Origin: Alkalihalobacillus alcalophilus ATCC 27647 = CGMCC 1.3604
GTDB lineage: Bacteria; Bacillota; Bacilli; Bacillales; Bacillaceae_D
Direction: 5' to 3'
Assembly (NCBI RefSeq): GCF_000292245.2
Contig: NZ_ALPT02000082.1
Coordinates: 1-17,306, forward strand
DNA: 17,306 nucleotides
Positions within the stretch are counted from its first letter, which is position 1. Each line of letters begins with the position of its first letter. Under the pieces are notes generated by a model. That model was not told the origin of the DNA and did no database searches. It saw nothing but the letters and a program-made list of their open reading frames with translations. Below, piece by piece: positions 8,343 through 14,818 of this stretch. The position numbers and the translations under genes were made by a program.

Positions 8343-8396
8343 TATTTATATTTGACAGCTAGGACATTACATCTTTAGAAAGCGAGGCATTGTTGC

Positions 8397-8936
8397 ATGA
8401 AAGCTACAGGAATTGTACGACGCATTGACGATTTAGGTCGAGTGGTTATTCCAAAGGAAATCCGTCGCACTTTAAGGATTAGAGAAGGCGACCCTCTTGA
8501 GATATTTGTGGATCGAGACGGAGAAGTCATTTTAAAAAAATACTCCCCCATTTCGGAACTGGGTGATTTTGCAAAAGAATACGCAGAAGCCCTTTATGAT
8601 AGCTTAAAGCATAATGTATTAATTGCTGATCGCGATACATATATTGCGGTAGCTGGGGCATCCAAAAAAGAATACGCTAATAAAAGCGTAGGTGAGGTTG
8701 TTGAGAAGGTTCTAGAGGATCGACAATCGAAATTAGAAACGAATAGTGGAGAATACCAGCTCGTTGGAGAAAATACAGAATCATTAAAGGGTTATGTTAT
8801 TGCTCCGATTATTGCGAGTGGTGATCCAATCGGTGCCGTTGTTATCTTCAGTAAAGAACAAGCCTTTTCCGGTGCTGTTGAGCAAAAGTTAGCAGAGACA
8901 GCTGCCAGTTTCTTAGCGCGGCAAATGGAACAATAA
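8397..8936 (+). CDS. spoVT: Stage V sporulation protein T, AbrB-type transcription regulator
   Basis: SpoVT is a forespore DNA-binding protein that tunes the sigma-G regulon, affecting coat, cortex and germination properties. The 179-residue product has the N-terminal AbrB/MazE swapped-hairpin domain (1-52: MKATGIVRRIDDLGRVVIPK, then EIRRTLRIREGDPLEIF). A GAF-like C-terminal domain (about 56-178) ends in ETAASFLARQMEQ, nearly as in B. subtilis. The start is supported by the invariant N terminus. The Shine-Dalgarno is modest (GCGAGG, 8382-8387) with a 9-nt spacer. It has its own promoter region and a strong downstream terminator, so it is probably monocistronic. The inverted repeat over its promoter could be a control site, but which protein binds there is not shown by the sequence. 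Confidence 0.97.
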   Translation: MKATGIVRRIDDLGRVVIPKEIRRTLRIREGDPLEIFVDRDGEVILKKYSPISELGDFAKEYAEALYDSLKHNVLIADRDTYIAVAGASKKEYANKSVGEVVEKVLEDRQSKLETNSGEYQLVGENTESLKGYVIAPIIASGDPIGAVVIFSKEQAFSGAVEQKLAETAASFLARQMEQ

Positions 8937-8939
8937 CCA

Positions 8940-8959
8940 AAGGTCTATAGAAAGACCTT
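8940..8959 (+). repeat. Small hairpin just after spoVT
   Basis: AAGGTCT (8940-8946) and AGACCTT (8953-8959) pair around ATAGAA. It has no U-tract and directly precedes the stronger terminator hairpin, so it may be an auxiliary stem of the same 3' end. Confidence 0.55.
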
Positions 8960-8964
8960 AACTC

Positions 8965-9003
8965 AAGTAGATGGGGAATCATAAGAGCCTCATCTACTTT
9001 TTA
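8965..9003 (+). terminator. Intrinsic terminator of spoVT
   Basis: AAGTAGATGGGG (8965-8976) pairs with CCTCATCTACTT (8988-8999) over 12 positions with one G-U pair. A U-rich run (ACTTTTTATT) overlaps its 3' side. It ends the spoVT unit before the long repeat region. Confidence 0.85.
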
Positions 9004-9081
9004 TTATGGTTATTGAAATGACGTGTCATAAGGTGGTTTGTGTCGTGGTGTGTTTTAAAGCGGGAATAGTGGCCCGATTTC

Positions 9082-9131
9082 GATGAGGATTACATAATTG
9101 GTGTCGCAAAGGGTGATAAGTGACCGAACTT
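9082..9131 (+). repeat. Left flanking copy of the second repeat type (period about 51 bp)
   Basis: GATGAGGATTACATAAT (9082-9098) is followed by a 26-bp block (9106-9131) that begins GCAAAGGGTGATAAG and ends CCGAACTT. Both blocks recur to the right of the tandem array (26-bp block identical; 17-bp block with one change). The segment ends one base before the first unit of the 52-bp array. No reading frame spans it. The DNA from 9007 to 9081 shows nothing I can recognise. Confidence 0.75.
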
Positions 9132-9132
9132 A

Positions 9133-9704
9133 TAATCAAAGGGTGCCAATGATGTCAAAAGCTTATGAATAGGAGCCAGAAAGGGAATCAAAGGCTGTCA
9201 ATGAAGCCAGAAGCCATCGAATAAAAGCCAGAAAGGGAATCAAAGGCCGCCAATGAAGCCAGAAGCCATCGAATCAGAGCCAGAAAGGGAATCAAAGGCC
9301 GCCAATGAAGCCAGAAGCTATCGAATCAGAGCCAGAAAGGGAATCAAAGGCTGTCAATGAAGCCAGAAGCCATCGAATAAAAGCCAGAAAGGGAATCAAA
9401 GGCTGTCAATGAAGCCAAAAGCCATCGAATCAGAGCCAGAAAGGAAATCAAAGGCTGTCAATGAAGCCAAAAGCCATCGAATCAGAGCCAGAAAGGAAAT
9501 CAAAGGCTGTCAATGAAGCCAAAAGCCATCGAATCAGAGCCAGAAAGGAAATCAAAGGCCGCCAATGAAGCCAGAAGCCATCGAATCAGAGCCGGAAAGG
9601 GAATCAAAGGCCGTCAATGAAGCCAGAAGCCATCGAATCAGAGCCAGAAAGGGAATCAAAGGCTGTCAATGAAGCCAGAAGCCATCGAATCAGAGCCAGA
9701 AAGG
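9133..9704 (+). repeat. Tandem array: eleven copies of a 52-bp non-coding unit
   Basis: Units start every 52 bp without exception at 9133, 9185, 9237, 9289, 9341, 9393, 9445, 9497, 9549, 9601 and 9653. A partial unit follows at 9705 and breaks off after about 12 bases. A typical unit begins GAATCAAAGG, has AATGAAGCC in the middle and ends AGCCAGAAAGG. The first unit (9133) is the most diverged. Units at 9185 and 9341 are identical, as are those at 9445 and 9497, which points to recent unequal exchange or slippage. 52 is not a multiple of 3 and every unit carries a TGA on the + strand and stops on the other, so the array cannot encode a long protein. The + strand is rich in purines and poor in T (about 4 T per unit). 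There are no spacers, so it is not CRISPR. Function unknown. Confidence 0.95.
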
Positions 9705-9759
9705 GAATCAAAAGGCACTGATGGGATATATGCGTGGTATTGATTGAGTACGGGCTTGC

Positions 9760-9822
9760 GCAAAGGGTGATAAGTGACCGAACTTTGATGAGAATTACAT
9801 AATGGCCGTCACATTGAGTGAT
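9760..9822 (+). repeat. Right flanking copy of the second repeat type
   Basis: The 26-bp block at 9760-9785 is identical to 9106-9131. Next come GATGAGAATTACATAAT (9787-9803; 16 of 17 identical to 9082-9098) and a degenerate restart of the 26-bp block at 9811 (ACATTGAGTGAT). The distance 9760 to 9811 is 51 bp, and the distance from the 17-bp block to the next 26-bp block start is 24 bp on both sides of the array. The pieces therefore look like remains of a second tandem repeat into which the 52-bp array expanded. No coding potential was seen in 9716-9863. Confidence 0.7.
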
Positions 9823-9863
9823 TGGTAAGGTGATTTCCTGCTTCTATTAAAAGTTTTACGTCA

Positions 9864-10075
9864 AATCGGTCCATCTCATAAAGTCAAAAAGCGACTTCCA
9901 CGGCTGGCCTTATTTTTCCTCGTTTCTAAGCACACGCCCTACGCTTTTCGGTGTCTAGCTGCGGGCGTTACAAGTTCGAGAAAAATCGGACCAGCTCATA
10001 AAGTCAAAGAGCGACTTTAGAGCTGGTCCTGTATTTTTTCTCACTTGTGGTCGAACGCCCTACGCTTTTCGGTGT
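9864..10075 (+). repeat. Two tandem copies of an approximately 120-bp interspersed hairpin element
   Basis: Copy 1 (about 9864-9954) and copy 2 (about 9984-10075) share AAATCGGWCC, CTCATAAAGTCAAA, AGCGACTT and an identical 21-bp block (9934-9954 and 10055-10075). They are offset by 120-121 bp. Each carries a hairpin followed by a T-run; that of copy 2 is nearly perfect, that of copy 1 (9868-9909) much degraded. The 35-bp linker at 9955-9989 (CTAGCTG ... AAAAATCGG) recurs at 11713-11747 and 13640-13672, so this is a dispersed family. ACGCCC and GGGCGT also form an inverted pair around the 21-bp block. I recall similar intergenic repeats in other Bacillaceae but cannot verify this here. Confidence 0.8.
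9988..10040 (+). terminator. Strong hairpin terminator within repeat copy 2
   Basis: GGACCAGCTCATAAAGTC (9988-10005) pairs with GACTTTAGAGCTGGTCC (10013-10029): 17 bp with one bulged A around the loop AAAGAGC. TGTATTTTTTC (10030-10040) follows. It should stop any transcript from the repeat region before yabM. Confidence 0.8.
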
Positions 10076-10114
10076 ATGATAGGGGGAGTGTTTTTTTTGT
10101 TAGGGGGATATGGA

Positions 10115-11716
10115 GTGAGAGGTGTTAGACAAGCTGATCAGGGTGAGGATTTTTTACGTGGGGCTCTATTGTTATCAATAGCGGCGCTAGTGGCGAAAAT
10201 ATTAAGTGCGGCTTACCGAATCCCTTATCAAAATATCGCAGGTGATTTAGGTTTTTATGTGTATCAGCAAATATATCCGTTTTATGGGCTAATGGTGACT
10301 TTATCCATGTATGGGTTTCCGGTAGTTTTATCAAAACAAATTGCCGAATATAGAGCGAATGGGGAGCGAGAAGAACTCAAGGTTTTTGTGTCGCTTGCGT
10401 TTTATGGTTTGCTTTTAGTGGCTGTTTTAGCGACAATTTCTCTTTATTTCTTCGCACCTGCAATTGCCCAGTTTATGGGGGATGTGGCGTTAACGGAACC
10501 ATTACGTGCAGTTAGTTTCGTATTTTTATTAATGCCGTTTTTAAGTATAGGGCGTGGCATTACGCAGGGGCAGCAGGATATGCTACCAACTGCTTTGTCT
10601 CAAGTAAGTGAGCAGTTTGTCAGGGTTGTTGGGATCCTTATTTTTGCGATTATCTTATTGACACTCGACTATGGACCTTATGGAGCGGGAGTTGGGGCTG
10701 CATATGGGTCACTTGCCGGTGCAGTTGCGGCGATTATTGTTCTTTTTTTATGTTCAAGAAAAATGGTGTGGTCCGATTGGTTTCAACTGAAAGAGAATCG
10801 ATTTGGAGTGTTTTTAAAACAAAGTCTCTCCTTTTTTAAGCAAAGCTTTTTTATTTGTATAGGGGCGTTGACGTTTATCTTTTTTCAATTTGTTGACGTA
10901 TTCTCAATGATTCGTTTGCTAGAAGGGTATGGATTGGATTCTGCTGCAGCTTATTATACAAAATCTTTATACGATCGCGGTCAGCCTATTTTACAGTTGG
11001 GAACGATTGTGACAACGACGTTTGCCCTTGCTTTAGTTCCACTATTATCAAAAGCGCGCTCGGAAAAACAACAGAAACAAATGTTTTTTTACCGAAATTT
11101 GACGTTAAGGGTGACGATTTTAATAGCGGGAGTGGCGACGCTTGGATTAATCGTTATTATGGAGCCGTTGAACAGCATGCTCTTTACTGATCGGAGTGGC
11201 AGTGGTGTCCTTAAGGTTTTTTCGCTTGCTGTTTTTATGAGTGCTCTATATATGACAGGTGCAGCGATTTTACAAGGGTATGGTCAGGTTCATTTACCGG
11301 CCATTGCGGTTATGATTGGAGTTGGGGTAAAGCTCTTATTAAATGTTATGTTTATTCCAATGTATGGCGCTTTTGGTGCTGCTTCTGCCACAGTCCTTTC
11401 TTTTGTGGTAATGGCAGGGAGTATGCTGTATGGAATATATAAGCATGATCAGTCATTGTGGGGAAAAGGTAAACCGTATGGGGCTGTCCTCATAACGTTT
11501 GTTCTCCTTTATGTGACAACGACCATTTGGGGAACCTTTTTAGGCGGTTTACTTGAGCCGAGTCGATTACATGATACAATATTAGCACTAAGTACTGTTG
11601 TGATTGGTGCAGTGACTGTATGTATAAGTGTCCTTGTTTTGCCAGTTTTTAATGAAAAGGAATGGGAATCAATCCCGAAATTAAATAAAATGAGAGCTCG
11701 GTTTCGTAAAGTTTAG
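10115..11716 (+). CDS. yabM: YabM, MOP-superfamily lipid-linked sugar flippase (SpoVB/MurJ-like)
   Basis: This is a polytopic membrane protein of the polysaccharide-export family, with about 14 hydrophobic segments. It has the early conserved stretch FLRGALLLSIAALVAKILSA, YRIPYQNIAGDLGFYVYQQ and SMYGFPVVLSKQIAEY. Relatives move lipid-linked envelope or cortex precursors across the membrane; the substrate of YabM itself is not known to me. I start at GTG 10115, which has AGGGGGA (10102-10108) at a 6-nt distance. This gives 533 residues with a short N-terminal tail, as usual in the family. The frame is open back to ATG 10076, but that codon lacks a Shine-Dalgarno and sits at the edge of repeat copy 2. 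TATGAT at 10074-10079 could even be the -10 of this gene, with a poor -35. The stop codon TAG (11714-11716) lies inside repeat copy 3. Position before yabN matches B. subtilis. Confidence 0.9.
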   Translation: MRGVRQADQGEDFLRGALLLSIAALVAKILSAAYRIPYQNIAGDLGFYVYQQIYPFYGLMVTLSMYGFPVVLSKQIAEYRANGEREELKVFVSLAFYGLLLVAVLATISLYFFAPAIAQFMGDVALTEPLRAVSFVFLLMPFLSIGRGITQGQQDMLPTALSQVSEQFVRVVGILIFAIILLTLDYGPYGAGVGAAYGSLAGAVAAIIVLFLCSRKMVWSDWFQLKENRFGVFLKQSLSFFKQSFFICIGALTFIFFQFVDVFSMIRLLEGYGLDSAAAYYTKSLYDRGQPILQLGTIVTTTFALALVPLLSKARSEKQQKQMFFYRNLTLRVTILIAGVATLGLIVIMEPLNSMLFTDRSGSGVLKVFSLAVFMSALYMTGAAILQGYGQVHLPAIAVMIGVGVKLLLNVMFIPMYGAFGAASATVLSFVVMAGSMLYGIYKHDQSLWGKGKPYGAVLITFVLLYVTTTIWGTFLGGLLEPSRLHDTILALSTVVIGAVTVCISVLVLPVFNEKEWESIPKLNKMRARFRKV

Positions 11717-11775
11717 CTACACCTGTTAGAAGCTCGAGAAAAATCGGTTCTAAGCAAACAGGCTTCGCTTTTTAT
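11713..11775 (+). repeat. Copy 3 of the interspersed hairpin element, with terminator-like stem, between yabM and yabN
   Basis: 11713-11747 matches the linker at 9955-9989 at 27 of 35 positions, with AAGCTCGAGAAAAATCGG at its end. The copy-specific part forms a stem: CCTGTTAGAA (11722-11731) against TTCTA (11748-11752) and AACAGG (11757-11762), then GCTTTTTAT (11767-11775). The element starts at the last bases of yabM and provides its stop codon. It may lower read-through into yabN, whose Shine-Dalgarno begins 3 bp after it. Confidence 0.7.
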
Positions 11776-11789
11776 ATAAGGAGGATTAG

Positions 11790-13253
11790 ATGAATAAAAT
11801 TAGGGTATTGGGATTAGGGGCAGGAGACCTTGAGCAAATGCCATTAGGGTTGTATCGTCAATTAGTAAAGGCTAAAAAAATCTATGTTCGGACAGAAGAT
11901 CATCCGGCTGTACAGCAACTAAAAGAAGAAGGTCTTGAAATTATTTCGTTTGATGCTATTTATCAAAAGCACGATCAATTTGAGCAAGTATATGAAGAGA
12001 TTGTAGCTACCCTCTTGACTAAAGCTGCTGAGGAGGAAGTGTTGTATGCTGTTCCAGGCCATCCGTTTGTGGCAGAACGAACTGTGCAGTTACTCGCCCA
12101 TAAGGTTGAGAACGGAAAAATAGAGGTTGAATTTTTAGGTGGACAAAGCTTCTTGGATCCAATGTATAATGCTTTAAAAATAGACCCGATTGAAGGGTTA
12201 CAAATTGTCGATGGTACAGCATTGCAACGTGATGAATTGCAAATTAGGCATCATCTCATTATCGTCCAAGTGTATGATGCTTTTATCGCCTCCGAAGTGA
12301 AGTTAACTTTAATGGAGCTTCTACCAGATGATTATCCCGTCTATATAGCCACAGCTGTTGGCTCAAGTGAAGAGGTCATTCAAGAGGTGCCTTTGTATGA
12401 GCTTGACCATGTGACGACTTTAAATAATTTAACGGCTGTATATGTACCACCTGTGCAGGATGCGGCACTGTTGTCGAAGGAATTTAGTCAATTACGCACA
12501 GTGATTGCACAATTAAGAGGTCCTGGTGGATGTCCATGGGATCAAAAGCAAACACATGAGTCTTTAAAAAAGTATTTAATTGAAGAGGCCTACGAGCTTC
12601 TTGAAGCCATTGATGAACAAGATGATGAACATATGATTGAGGAGCTTGGTGATGTTCTTTTGCAAGTAATGCTTCATGCTCAAATCGGTGAGGATGACGG
12701 CTTATTTTCGATTCAGGACGTCATTCAATCAATTACAGAAAAGATGATCCGTCGGCACCCACATGTATTTGCCAATACAATCGTGCAAGATGAAGAAGAG
12801 GTCTTATCAAATTGGGAAGACATAAAACGTTCTGAAAAAGGTGACGAGGAGGTCGATTCTTCAATTATGAAAGAAAAACCTGCTGGGCTGCCTGCACTTA
12901 TGACGGCATTAAGTATTCAAAAGGCTGCAGCGAAAGTGGGCTTTGACTGGGCTGATCCCCAACCAATGTGGGAGAAGCTGCAAGAGGAAATTGATGAATT
13001 TTTAATCGAGGTGAAGCAGGAAAATCAGGATGAGATGCTGAAGGAATTAGGGGATATACTTTTTGTCATCGTTAATTTAGCGAGGTATTACCAATTAGAC
13101 CCTGAGGATGCTCTTCGACTAGCTAATCAAAAGTTTGTAAATCGATTTAAAGAGATTGAAAAAGAGTTGGTTCAAAGAGGGAAAACGTTAGAAGAAGTAA
13201 CTTTAGAAGAAATGGATGAAATTTGGGAACAAAGTAAAGAAAAATTTAAATAG
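11790..13253 (+). CDS. yabN: YabN: tetrapyrrole methylase-like domain fused to MazG nucleotide pyrophosphohydrolase
   Basis: This is a 487-residue fusion. The N-terminal part (about 1-220) is a SAM-dependent tetrapyrrole (corrin/porphyrin) methylase fold with GLGAGDL (8-14) and VPGHPFVAE (88-96). Its natural substrate is not established. The C-terminal part holds two MazG repeats. The first has CPWDQKQTHESL (248-259), EEAYE (265-269) and ELGD (285-288). The second has EEIDE (399-403) and ELGD (419-422). These are the Mg-binding ExxE/ExxD patterns of enzymes that hydrolyse NTPs, including abnormal ones, to NMP and pyrophosphate. ATG 11790 has a strong AAGGAGG (11778-11784). yabO follows after 11 bp with its Shine-Dalgarno beginning on the yabN stop codon, so the two are translationally close and cotranscribed. 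Confidence 0.95.
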   Translation: MNKIRVLGLGAGDLEQMPLGLYRQLVKAKKIYVRTEDHPAVQQLKEEGLEIISFDAIYQKHDQFEQVYEEIVATLLTKAAEEEVLYAVPGHPFVAERTVQLLAHKVENGKIEVEFLGGQSFLDPMYNALKIDPIEGLQIVDGTALQRDELQIRHHLIIVQVYDAFIASEVKLTLMELLPDDYPVYIATAVGSSEEVIQEVPLYELDHVTTLNNLTAVYVPPVQDAALLSKEFSQLRTVIAQLRGPGGCPWDQKQTHESLKKYLIEEAYELLEAIDEQDDEHMIEELGDVLLQVMLHAQIGEDDGLFSIQDVIQSITEKMIRRHPHVFANTIVQDEEEVLSNWEDIKRSEKGDEEVDSSIMKEKPAGLPALMTALSIQKAAAKVGFDWADPQPMWEKLQEEIDEFLIEVKQENQDEMLKELGDILFVIVNLARYYQLDPEDALRLANQKFVNRFKEIEKELVQRGKTLEEVTLEEMDEIWEQSKEKFK

Positions 13254-13264
13254 AAGGTGACGGC

Positions 13265-13528
13265 ATGAGATTAGATAAGTTTCTAAAGGTATCAAGATTA
13301 ATTAAAAGGCGGACATTGGCGAAGGAAGTGTGTGATAAAGGAAGAATTGCTGTAAATGGTCAAGTAGCTAAAGCCGGCACAAGTGTTAAACCAGGAGACG
13401 AGCTTGAAGTGAGGTTTGGTCAAAAAGTCGTAACGGTAAAAGTGGATGCGATTAAAGAAATGGTCAGAAAAGATGAAGCGGCCATGATGTACACTATTAT
13501 TAAAGAAGAACAAGTTAACCCAACTTAA
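13265..13528 (+). CDS. rqcP: RqcP (YabO), S4-domain RNA-binding ribosome quality control protein
   Basis: This is an 87-residue S4-domain protein, formerly YabO and related to Hsp15. In B. subtilis RqcP acts with RqcH on stalled 50S-peptidyl-tRNA complexes, where it helps add C-terminal alanine tails that mark broken products for degradation. The S4 domain runs from MRLDKFLKVSRLIKRRTLAK (1-20) through GRIAVNG and SVKPGDELEVRFG (about 26-59). It is basic, as expected for rRNA binding. GAAGGTGA (13253-13260) serves as Shine-Dalgarno and overlaps the yabN stop. A terminator hairpin about 55 bp after the stop ends the yabN-rqcP unit. In B. subtilis yabP comes next; here two unrelated genes intervene. 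Confidence 0.95.
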   Translation: MRLDKFLKVSRLIKRRTLAKEVCDKGRIAVNGQVAKAGTSVKPGDELEVRFGQKVVTVKVDAIKEMVRKDEAAMMYTIIKEEQVNPT

Positions 13529-13583
13529 TTGAAGTCCAAGTGGCATGAAACTAAGCCCGTTTGAATACCTTTTCTTCAAAGTG

Positions 13584-13620
13584 ATAAAATCGTTCGGCCG
13601 AAGTTAAAACGATTTTTATC
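13584..13620 (+). terminator. Intrinsic terminator of yabN-rqcP
   Basis: ATAAAATCGTT (13584-13594) pairs with AACGATTTTTAT (13608-13619) with one unpaired T. The loop of 13 nt contains the palindrome CGGCCG. The 3' arm carries the T-run. Confidence 0.75.
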
Positions 13621-13639
13621 TCAATTAATTCTATTTAAT

Positions 13640-13674
13640 CTAGCTGTGTCCGTTAGGAATTCGAAAAATCGGAC
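13640..13674 (+). repeat. Copy 4 of the interspersed hairpin element, upstream of the acetyltransferase gene
   Basis: CTAGCTG (13640-13646) through AAAATCGG (ending 13672) aligns with 9955-9989 with six substitutions and a 2-nt deletion. GTCCG (13648-13652) and CGGAC (13670-13674) form a stem absent from copies 2 and 3, while the core between them is conserved. The Shine-Dalgarno of the next gene starts 13 bp later. Confidence 0.65.
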
Positions 13675-13701
13675 TCGCTGTATATTAAAGGAGGGGTATT
13701 G

Positions 13702-14280
13702 TTGACGGTTGCTTATCCATTTTTTTATCATTTGCCACAGCTAACGACATTACGGACAAGATTAAGAAAAGTAGAAGACGCAGACCGACTCGATCTCATT
13801 TCATTAAGTTTGGAGCGACAATCTAGTTTTTTGTCAGACGAACAAATTGTCAGAACGAAACAAGAATCAAATGAATATGTAGATTATCTCCTAAATTGTT
13901 ATAAGAAGGGCCGACCTGCACCTTGGGGAATTTTTGCGAAGGAATCAAATCGCTTAATTGGTGTCTGTGGGTATGTAAAATGGTTGCCTAAAGAAGGGGC
14001 TGCCGAAATTGGCTATCAGCTTGACCCGATTTATTGGAAACGAGGGCTCATGACTGAAGTTGTCCAGGAAGTGATTGATTTTAGCTTTAACCAACTTGGT
14101 CTTTGCCGGATTGATGCTAAATGTTTGGCGAACAATTTTGCATCGATTAAACTATTACATAAAGTCGGGATGATAAAGCAGGAACAAAAACCGTCCTATG
14201 TTTGGTCAAAAGGACACTATGAAATGGTTGAATTTTATTCAATTGGAAAAGATAAATTTAGAAGTGAAAATGGGGTATAA
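13702..14280 (+). CDS. GNAT-family N-acetyltransferase (RimJ/RimL-like)
   Basis: This is a 192-residue protein of the GCN5-related acetyltransferase superfamily, of the type that acetylates protein N-termini or small amines using acetyl-CoA. The substrate cannot be told from sequence. An LRKVEDADRLDLI start of the fold is followed by WGIFAKESNRLIGVCGY (beta strands 2-3) and EIGYQLDPIYWKRGLMTEVV. Its (K)RG.MTE loop is the acetyl-CoA pyrophosphate-binding motif A. LGLCRIDAKCLANNFASIKL and LHKVGM complete the C-terminal part. Two TTG codons (13699 and 13702) are possible starts; 13702 is 7 nt from the strong AGGAGG (13689-13694), so I prefer it. No ATG or GTG start is suitable. The gene sits between rqcP and mscL, a place where B. 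subtilis has no gene, so it is an insertion relative to that order. Confidence 0.85.
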   Translation: MTVAYPFFYHLPQLTTLRTRLRKVEDADRLDLISLSLERQSSFLSDEQIVRTKQESNEYVDYLLNCYKKGRPAPWGIFAKESNRLIGVCGYVKWLPKEGAAEIGYQLDPIYWKRGLMTEVVQEVIDFSFNQLGLCRIDAKCLANNFASIKLLHKVGMIKQEQKPSYVWSKGHYEMVEFYSIGKDKFRSENGV

Positions 14281-14281
14281 T
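14276..14281 (+). promoter_or_regulatory. Possible -10 element for mscL
   Basis: TATAAT (14276-14281) overlaps the stop codon of the acetyltransferase gene and lies 40 bp before the mscL start. There is no good -35 at 16-18 bp. The preceding GGGG gives a partial sigma-B-like GGGTAT, but without a matching GTTT box. A weak candidate. Confidence 0.25.
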
Positions 14282-14321
14282 CTTCATTTTAATCAGCTTT
14301 TTAAGTAAGGAAGGTTTTAAT

Positions 14322-14696
14322 ATGTGGAAAGAGTTTAAGGAATTTGCGATTAAAGGGAATGTAGTCGACTTAGCAGTAGCTGTTGTTATAGCAACAGCAT
14401 TTGGAAGTATTGTTTCTGCCTTAGTAGATAATATTATCATGCCATTTGTCGGAGTACTTGTTGGCGGAATTGATTTCTCTAATTTAAGTTATTTAGTTGG
14501 AGATGCTGTCATTCAATACGGTCTCTTCATTCAGGCCATTGTCGACTTCTTTATTATTGCCCTCGCGTTATTTGTCTTTGTTAAAGTCATTAATCGTTTA
14601 AAGCGTAAAGAAGAGGAAGTAGAAGAAGAAGTGGACCCTCAAGTAGAACTTTTAACAGAAATTCGAGACTTGTTAAAAAAAGAACAAAATCATTAA
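14322..14696 (+). CDS. mscL: Large-conductance mechanosensitive channel MscL
   Basis: MscL opens a wide pore in the cytoplasmic membrane under high tension and releases solutes after osmotic downshock. The 124-residue length is typical. It has the short amphipathic N-terminal helix MWKEFKEFAIKGN and TM1 with VDLAVAVVIATAFGSIVSAL (about 15-34) running on to IIMPFVG. A periplasmic loop follows, then TM2 FIQAIVDFFIIALALFVFVKVI (about 69-90), a charged linker and the C-terminal bundle helix LLTEIRDLLKK. Shine-Dalgarno AAGGAAGG (14307-14314) is 7 nt from the ATG. It may be transcribed with the acetyltransferase gene (41-bp gap) or from a weak -10 at 14276. A good terminator follows directly. Confidence 0.96.
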   Translation: MWKEFKEFAIKGNVVDLAVAVVIATAFGSIVSALVDNIIMPFVGVLVGGIDFSNLSYLVGDAVIQYGLFIQAIVDFFIIALALFVFVKVINRLKRKEEEVEEEVDPQVELLTEIRDLLKKEQNH

Positions 14697-14709
14697 TCGG
14701 TTAGAAAGG

Positions 14710-14745
14710 GCACAAAGTTTACCAGTGGGTAGGCTTTGTGCTTTT
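14710..14745 (+). terminator. Intrinsic terminator of mscL
   Basis: GCACAAAG (14710-14717) pairs with CTTTGTGC (14734-14741). An inner TACC/GGTA stem continues the hairpin, and TTTTC follows. It begins 13 bp after the mscL stop codon. Confidence 0.85.
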
Positions 14746-14818
14746 CAAGTTTTTGCAGGCATGAGGGCTATTAACTTGCAGCGGTAATACTTTATGCTTT
14801 TTAGTCTTTGTCGTTTGA

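Noticed and set aside
8352..8380. TTGACA 8352 as a sigma-A promoter of spoVT
   Set aside because: The -10 at 17 bp would be TTAGAA next to the ribosome site, leaving almost no leader; the sigma-G-like site further up fits the known regulation better.
9133..9704. CRISPR array
   Set aside because: Units follow each other with no unique spacers, are not palindromic, and no cas gene is near.
9133..9704. Repetitive protein gene
   Set aside because: The 52-bp period shifts the frame each unit, and every unit has a TGA on the + strand and TGA on the - strand, so no frame remains open for more than about three units.
10076..10114. ATG 10076 as the start of yabM
   Set aside because: There is no Shine-Dalgarno and it lies at the border of a repeat. 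GTG 10115 has AGGGGGA at 6 nt and gives the family-like N terminus. Not fully excluded.
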